Assembly (NCBI GenBank): GCA_047495785.1
Contig: JBLDXI010000017.1
Location: forward strand, 3,410,001 to 3,474,000
From: Lepidodermella squamata
Taxonomy: Eukaryota; Gastrotricha
Reading direction: 5' to 3'
Length of the DNA stretch: 64,000 nucleotides
Made by a program: the position numbers and the translations under genes. Under the pieces are notes generated by a model. It was given only the letters and a program-made list of their open reading frames with translations, made no database searches and was not told the origin of the DNA. Below, piece after piece: positions 57,534 through 64,000 of this stretch. Every line of letters begins with the position of its first letter. Position 1 is the stretch's first letter.

Positions 57534-58617
57534 TTACAATTCGTCGTTGTGCTCCGATTCAGTTCGCTTGACAGCTGAAAAATCAAATAAAAAATTGCTT
57601 AATTTCCGAATAATAACATAAAATTCTTGTGTTTACCTATTTTGTAGGTGACAACGTTGTACTTCTCGTCGGGGCAGCAATCGAAGGCTTTCTGCTCAAT
57701 AGTTGCCGAGTGCGAGACTAGCTCGATACCAGGTGACTCGTTGAAGTAGGACACAATCAAGTCACCTTTACCGACATCGTCGCCATCAATGTCGATTTCG
57801 ATCTGCGCCGCATCGTGAACCCAGCTGCCAACGATGAATGAGCACGTCTTGAAAAAGATTTTCCGCTATAATTTCACAGCAATATCGTGCAAATAAGTCC
57901 TACCAACTGATCTTTGACCTTAGGATCCGCGTCGCAGGAAGTTTTAAGAATGACCCGGGGCACCCAGATAACAGTGCCATCGCTCTTGATCACAACGTCG
58001 GTCTCCTCCATGTCTTCCGCTAGTTCGGCTGCGCTCTGGTGGTAACTTAATAAGAGAAACATAAATCGATAACATTTGAAAACTTGAAATCTTGAATTAA
58101 GATCATACGGTTACAATATACCGTAGTCACGATACCAGAAATATTATGTTTCGTGAAACATACTCGTTGTAGAACGAGATGTCAGGGGTCCAAATGTCTT
58201 CGCCGGAAATCGCAATCTTTTCAGCTCCACCGAATTCCTCTGGTTTCCATTCAAGGAAAGGATCGTGCCAAGACATTTGCAACCAAGCATCAACGGTGAC
58301 GAATCCTTTTTCAAGGCTCAGGATCTTATTTAGACTGAATCCAAGGCTCAATTTAACAGGATCCTTACTATAACAAACATATAAGGAAATATAAGGAAAA
58401 TTGACGATGGGTGCGTGGCTTACACTTCGGTTACGGGACGCCCTTCCACACCAAGGTCATCATAGATTTCCAGGAGATGCCTTGCAAGAGCCTTCTCAGG
58501 TGCATCAAAAGTTGTCTCCTCAGCGTCAGCTTCATCATCGGCAGCGGCAGCCTGCTCCGAACAGTAGGCATTAGCAGCCAGTAGCGCTGCTAGAATTAGA
58601 GCGAAAATCTTCGACAT
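57534..58617 (-). CDS. Soluble acetylcholine-binding-protein-like (Cys-loop receptor ligand-binding domain only)
   Basis: Five exons, 58424-58617, 58164-58367, 57904-58045, 57637-57847 and 57534-57574; 263 residues. Signal peptide MSKIFALILAALLAANAYC, then a full nicotinic-receptor-type ligand-binding domain. Loop D Trp is in AWLQMSW, loop A Tyr in WTPDISFYNE, loop B Trp in GSWVHD, and the vicinal Cys pair plus Tyr of loop C in DCCPDEKY, so the agonist aromatic box is intact with Phe at the first loop-C aromatic. DGTVIWVPRVILKTSC leads into the Cys-loop, which is 11 residues with my preferred acceptor (57847) or 17 with a nearer one (57865); 13 is usual. Where TM1 should start the protein ends instead (VVTYKIAVKRTESEHNDEL), with a stop overlapping AATAAA. 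This is the layout of acetylcholine-binding proteins. NDEL resembles an ER-retrieval signal. Confidence 0.85.
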
Positions 58618-59270
58618 TTTAAGATCTGTTACAGATCTAGAACAAATTATCAGTAGAGTTAATAACTATAGAGTTTTCGCAAATAATATTAGGATTCAAG
58701 TGGCAGATATAATGGCGATGGTGTTGGGGTAAATAACGGCCTCCATATCCAGGGTTCTGAATTGATTTGCCGAGAGATGCCTCCGCCAAGCTGCACGTTT
58801 ACGTTATATAGGTACTGATTTGGAGTGTACTGCGATTCACGGCATTTTTTGCAGATAATTATAGCACAGTTCCTGTAACACTCTTTGCCTTTATTCATCT
58901 CTTTTTTTCTCGCGAATAAATGCTTTTTTCTGGCTATATCATAACACGCGCAATGCCTTTACAACATATAACGCCGACTGTAGATGAACTATTTGCGCAT
59001 GTTTTTTTTCATATCGGATCTGCGAACCTTCAGCATCCGAAGGTTTTATTCGTCCTGCGGAGAAGGCTGCTCTTTATAATGCGCTAACTACTGAGCTTGC
59101 CAAGTGGCGACTCGGAGACTCATGCGGTGCTTTACGGCTTCACCCTGTTTTATGCACTATGTTTTATTGGTCATCTTGGAGATATAAAATCGTCGGGATT
59201 AACAAATATTGGAAATAAGATCAACAAGTGTGCGTTTGAAAGACTATTAAAATGGCGAGATGAAACTTTT
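58618..59270. other. Intergenic between AChBP-like and Ly6 genes
   Basis: Contains a - strand frame at 58689-58898 (69 codons, starting MNKGKECYRNCAIIICKKC) that could be a small exon; no family recognised and no splice support, so it is not called as a gene. Confidence 0.35.
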
Positions 59271-59796
59271 TCACAGGCAAAGCTTCAACGCCAAAGCTGC
59301 AATAAGAGCCATTGGTCCTATACAAATTTTCAGTTGCTTCGGCGAAGATCCAGTGACGCTCGAACAGGCTTGACCAATGCAGTTACATCCATCGTAGTTG
59401 CTGTTATATAAACATTTAGCAAATTGGATGAGAAAAAACAATCAGTTAAAGGATATACCAGCAATTCAGAATGTCATCGGGACTCAGGGGCGGGCTAGCT
59501 ACTGGGGTGATTTCAAGCTGATTGTTGGTCACAGCTGGAGATGTTGGAACTTCTCGACGGTGAAGCGAGTTATCAGAGGGACAGTTCAGCGTAGATGCGC
59601 AGCTCTGAACAGTTTGCCCGGTTGCAGCTGACCATTCGAGCCGGCAAAACTGGTCTGTTGGTGAGCAGGCGACGAGTGAAGCTGTTTGACAATTCTCAGC
59701 CAGCCCCTGGCATTGAAAGCACTGAATGGCTCGCGCAAAATCCACACCGGTCACAGCTAGAAACACCACAAAAGGTGCTGTAGTGGCAAAGCTCAT
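59271..59796 (-). CDS. Ly6/three-finger domain protein with GPI-anchor-like tail
   Basis: Two exons, 59459-59796 and 59271-59400, phase 2; 155 residues. Signal peptide (MSFATTAPFVVFLAVTG), then AIQCFQCQGLAENCQ and further Cys (VACSPTDQFC, VQSCASTLNC). The C-terminal signature CCNYDGCN is made only by splicing and matches the C-C-x-x-D-x-C-N end of Ly6/uPAR domains. A hydrophobic end (GPMALIAALALKLCL) fits a GPI-attachment signal. A Ser/Pro-rich stretch between the fifth Cys and the CC-motif is longer than usual. By family, such proteins sit on the cell surface; some modulate nicotinic receptors or septate junctions. ATG 59796 is chosen because it directly precedes the signal peptide. Confidence 0.75.
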
Positions 59797-60372
59797 TTCG
59801 AGTGATAAAGTGTACAATTTTGTCTTGTGGAATTTATGGGAGGGGAAGTCATAGATGCAATTCATTTATAGTCCGATGTATTTTATTAAAACAGTTGTTA
59901 CATCAGCAAAAATTGAGCTCATCAACAAAAACGTCATCGAAAATTGAAAATGGCGATATTATGCGCTTTGTCAATTTGTCGCACTCAAAATACCCGAAAC
60001 GTTTCTATATATAGTAATGTTGTGGTTTTATATCGGACAAAACTGCCTTTTGAGGATTCGAGGTAACGCAATTTATTAACGCGTTTTGTACCAATAAATG
60101 CGCTTCAAAAAGCTGCAGAATCCAGTATGTCTACATTTATATGATTTTAAATATCGTTTACAATTTATGATCAAAGCCATAAGTTTCCGAAATTAGTCCA
60201 AGTCTTGGTCACATTATTGAAAGTAATGGAACCATATTAGTTGATACTGGCGCTGAAGAACTGTTCCAAGAATAGCTGAAAACGTTTCAAAAGGAAGCAA
60301 TTCATAATCATTATTGTTTTATTTTATTGCAATAAAGTTTTCGGGTTTAACAATCTCTTCTTTGCACAATAT
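59797..60372. other. Intergenic region
   Basis: AT-rich; no gene seen. The RRP12 3' UTR probably occupies the right part. Confidence 0.45.
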
Positions 60373-63300
60373 TTATTTTTGACGCATCTTTTTATCGCGG
60401 AACTGAACAGATCTACGTTTGTTCAGGACGTGGCGCTGCAATGGTCGATAGGAATACGGTTGAACACCCTTCGCACCTGCACAGAAAGCTTCAATTAAAA
60501 TTTGAGAGCAAGTAACTCGACAGAACGAACCTTTCATTGGTTTTGCACCTTCCTTAAACTTCTTTGAACTCTTTTTGTTACCGACAACACCCTTCTTCGC
60601 CGGCTTCTTAACGGCCTTGGGCCGCTTTTGGCCAGGTTTCCGTCGCACGTCCACATCGCTATCAGCGTCGCTGTCGACAAAGTCATCTCCGCCGGTGGCA
60701 TCGTCGACCGATCCTGCTTCATCATCGCTCAAGTCTTTCGACATGCGCCGCTTTTTCACCAATATTTTCCCTAGGGAGCGTTCAGACTTGACAGGCGCTT
60801 TTTCTCGCAACATGGCGTGTTGTCTGGCTGCTAATCGCAGAGCGGTGCCAGGAGTCGCCGCGTCGGCAATGTCGTCCACGTGTTCGACGATTTTGATGTC
60901 ATCAGCGACGCCACCTAGAGGTCTCCGGCGCATTTTTGCAATCGCCTTAACACGAGACACGGTTTCTGTTTTTTCCGGCTTTTCATCGCCATCGACAACA
61001 TCATCGTCGTCCTCGTCGTCATCGTCAGACCCCACATCGGCCTTAGCTTCTCGCTGCTTCGACGCATTGGCAATAGTTCGATTCAATGTGCGGAAAAGAT
61101 GTCGCAACCGCTTGTCATCCCCGCTTCCGTCTTTAGAGCGCGTGTCGTTCAGGAGCGAAGCAACCTGTTCAAGGCCGCATTTACGGGCGAGTTTCGCCAA
61201 CAAACGCTCAAAAGACGTTCTCAGAGGTCGGCGGTGTTGCTCGGGGAAAGTGCTGCCGGAAATAATCGGAACAAGACGCGCTACAAAGCATTCGAGCTCT
61301 GACCCCGGCAGGGCTGTAATTGCGTTCGAAATTAGATTCAACACGCATCTAACAACCCGCCTGAAGGTAGCGACGTGCGAAGCTTTCAACAATGGCTCGA
61401 TTCTATCCAGCACTAGTTCAACATGCTCGTGTACAAGAGGATCTAGGAACGACATAAAAATATTCTGAAATTGACATGAGAGAAATATTACTCTTGAATT
61501 GACGGAATATCTTTGCGATAGCAGTGATAATTGCGCAGCATCCTTCTACAGTTGATTGCGATTGATTTGAAGCCCATTGATTCGGAGCCGGCAGGCGATC
61601 GAGCAACAAACGCAACAAAGATTCCACGCGGCAGGTGGCTGATTCGCTCTCTTCGTCTTCAGGCTCTTGAGCTTTCTTCGAGGGCTCTTTAGTTTCCACG
61701 CAAAGGTCAAGAGCGGCCTTTGGTGAAATGATAGCACTTGACAAGAAATGGAGAAGCTTCACAGCTGCCGTTCGAGCCCTGGCGTTTACGTCAACAAGCG
61801 ATGCTACAGCCTAAAATGTTGCGAATGTTACAAAAAAATTCCATCACTTCCTAATTTGACTTACCTCCCACAACAGCGAAGAGTAGAAGGAATTATTGTC
61901 TACTCCGTTGGCTGTTAGCAAAGCTGCTTTCGCAAAAGTCAACAAGCAGTTTAGTCGAGATCGCCGAGCTGGCGCCGAAGTGCCGGGTAGAGCTTCAGAC
62001 AACAAGGGCATTACTTCGTTACGAATGAAATTATGCTGCTCGTCGATTGTCATCGAACCCTCCTGGCCATTCGACTTGCCAATCACAATGCCAATAACGT
62101 CTTCGACCAGGCGATAAGCACGTTTCTGAAGCGCTGGGAACTGGATAGCTGTTAGTAGGTCTTTCACCGTGGCGCGTTGCGTTTGAACCAAAAATGTTCG
62201 GTTCAAAGCTGGCGAGAATCGGCCCATCATTGCGTCGCATAAATCCAAGAGTAGAGGCGGAAGCGAAATGACGCTAGCTCCGTCATCCTTCTCGTCCTCA
62301 ACCATAGCGCTACCTTCAACCGCCTTCTTCATTTTGGCGAGAGCTTCGCTCAGCCTTACCCAGGTGCGATCCAGGAAGTGCTGAGCCAACTCCGCGGTTA
62401 TTGCTTCGGCGTTCGACATCCACAGTCGAACAGTTTGAAGCACCAAACCATCGTCTTCGGCAGAGTTCAGCACATCGCTCTCCTCAGCTTGGTTGATATG
62501 CAGATTGAATAGAATCGGGAGATAATTCTTTGCATATCTAGACAGCTGAGACGGCGCGTTGTCAACAAGTCGCCGCAACGCATTGAGAATAAACGGCCTG
62601 ATTGGCGCGTCATTTGTCAGTCGATCTCCCAGCAGCTTCGCGAAGTCAGCCGGTATAACGATGGGCGATGCGCTTGACGAGGTGACGCAAAACGCTGGCA
62701 GGGTCGACCAAACTCGGCCGTACAGCAGCGTCAAGAACGGCGAAGGTGAGCCACCATGAGCTGCTTTCTCAGTCTCCATGGCCTTCGCAATTTGATCTTG
62801 AAGAGGCAAAAGCTTTTTGATAAAATACACCAGTCTGCTTCCCCCCTCATCGTTAGCACTTGTGTTTCCGGCATATCGACTGAGGAGCGATAACAACCAC
62901 GAGGCAGCATCGACTTCAGCCCGGGTCAAACGTAGCAGATTTTCAGGTGAAAGTTGCAGCAATTGAACAGTTTCAACGACAAACTGTGGCCCATAGGCGG
63001 CAATCGCGGCGCCAAAAACCTCGTCAATTGCACTCAACAGCAGCTTAATTCCAGCCTCTGGCGTCGACGTAAATCGACTCGAGGCATTGAACTGAAGTTC
63101 AGCCAAAGCAGGCAGCAATCGTTTCGTCACTTCTTGAACGGATGGTAAGGCGTTACCGAGTTGGTTGATAACATGGGCTAAGAAGTGCAAAATCTGCGGC
63201 CAGGACTCCTGATGCTCAAGACCGAGATGGGATTCCAAGGTTGAAGTGATAGATTCAGCCACATTCGCAACGGCGGATAGATCGAAATTCCCACTTTTGT

Positions 63301-64000
63301 TCTGCTTCACGAGCTGAGCTAACACACTGATCCAAGTCTGAAAAATGACAATAAATTGTCTTAAAGGCTAGCTAGACTTGAAAACTCGAACCTGTAGCAT
63401 ATCGGCTGCCAGAGCAGCAAGTTTTTTGCGTTCATTCAGAGCGTGGTTATCATCTTGAGCAGTGAAAGCCGATTGCAGAGATGAGGTAGCATTTGCGAAA
63501 ACGCTGAATAATGAATCGATGAATCTCGGCAACGCTGCTAGAGCTTTCGCCGAGTTTCGTCGCAGGACGGCCATATGAGCAACTTGAACACACCGAAGCC
63601 ATTCAGCGTACACAGCTACGAGAACTTGAGGAATAGTAGCCGAAGAAGATAGGGCCGGAGGTCGGAAGTCTGACATCAGCGCCGCGGCCAGAGATTCAGC
63701 TAGAGATACACCAGTCGTCTCTTTCTCCAGGCTATTGGCGTCATTTGCACAGCAAGCCGATAAAGCCGCATAAGCCAACAAACGAACGGTTTGGGATCCC
63801 AAAATCGTGAACTGTAATTAAAGTTATTAAAACAAATTATTGTTATTCCGATAATAATTTCTTACCGAGAGAAGGCGCTCAGCCAGTACTTTAATTGTGC
63901 TCTGAGGCATGTATTGAGCGACGTCACGAGTGAGAGCCAAGCATCGTCGAAGCTGAGGTTCGTTCGCATCCGCTCCGCTTGAAACTCGTTTAGTGGTAGA
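60373..64000 (-). CDS. RRP12: RRP12-like ribosome biogenesis protein (5' end outside the window)
   Basis: Six exons seen: from the window edge to 63866, then 63392-63811, 61865-63337, 61492-61810, 60531-61442 and 60373-60476, about 1121 residues, all joints in phase. The first two thirds are HEAT/ARM-type helical repeats (AITALPGSELECFVARLVPI, SRLNCLLTFAKAALLTANGV). The C-terminal 200 residues are low-complexity with acidic runs (DVGSDDDDEDDDDVVDGDE) and Lys-rich runs, ending RRSVQFRDKKMRQK. HEAT array plus acidic/basic nuclear tail matches RRP12, which exports pre-ribosomal subunits from the nucleolus; human RRP12 is about 1300 residues. The last intron (60477-60530, 54 nt) is in frame without stops and could be retained, adding 18 residues. 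Confidence 0.85.

Noticed and set aside
58689-58898. 69-codon - strand frame with five Cys near its start
   Set aside because: No signal peptide, family or splice support.
1-64000. CRISPR arrays, bacterial operons, ribosome binding sites
   Set aside because: No regularly spaced repeats; the spliced genes show a eukaryotic genome.

Overview
The window is eukaryotic, from a small-genome invertebrate animal. The genes have many short GT-AG introns (most 44-70 nt), there are no operons with ribosome binding sites, and animal-specific families are present: a Prospero homeodomain factor, an acetylcholine-receptor-type ligand-binding protein, BTBD9-like, microcephalin, Ly6 and EGF/sushi proteins. 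A radial-spoke RSPH4/6 gene implies motile cilia or flagella, which argues against nematodes. I cannot fix the phylum from sequence alone; a tardigrade or other small protostome would fit.

Layout, left to right. 1-3.9 kb: repeats plus two 5' exons that end in an Rx-like stretch just before where a homeobox would begin, though no homeobox follows. 3.9-6.4 kb (+): secreted Cys-rich/sushi protein. 6.9-7.4 kb (-): small two-TM protein. 8.7-11.3 kb (-): prospero, with about 7.4 kb of mostly non-coding DNA upstream that holds a pogo-like DNA transposon (17.2-18.15 kb). 18.7-19.2 kb (+): small PPPAY membrane protein. 19.5-21.4 kb (-): RSPH4/6-like. 23.3-30.0 kb (+): Nup133, whose last intron carries an LTR-element gag fragment, a SANT/Q-rich-type fragment and a pogo-type transposase fragment. 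31.0-34.2 kb (+): two tandem BTBD9-like genes. 34.6-37.5 kb (-): four small membrane proteins head to tail. 38.5-39.7 kb (-): CTR copper transporter. 42.1-43.1 kb (+): Pro/Cys-rich orphan. 43.4-46.5 kb (-): large ankyrin protein. 48-48.7 kb (-): possible tail-anchored protein. 49.1 kb: tRNA-Thr(CGU). 49.3-50.1 kb (-): second ankyrin gene. 50.2-50.9 kb: decayed MULE transposase. 52.6-54.3 kb (-): microcephalin-like. 56.4-57.1 kb (-): tail-anchored orphan. 57.5-58.6 kb (-): soluble acetylcholine-binding-protein-like gene. 59.3-59.8 kb (-): Ly6 protein. 60.4 kb to the window end (-): RRP12.

Exon models were built by hand from reading frame, splice sites and intron phase; every multi-exon model listed with high confidence closes in frame. 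Two genes (Nup133 and the second ankyrin gene) each need a one-base -1 frame change with no usable intron, which suggests residual single-base deletions in the assembly. The most unusual item is the acetylcholine-receptor-type ligand-binding domain with a signal peptide, intact binding-pocket residues and a stop codon before any transmembrane segment.
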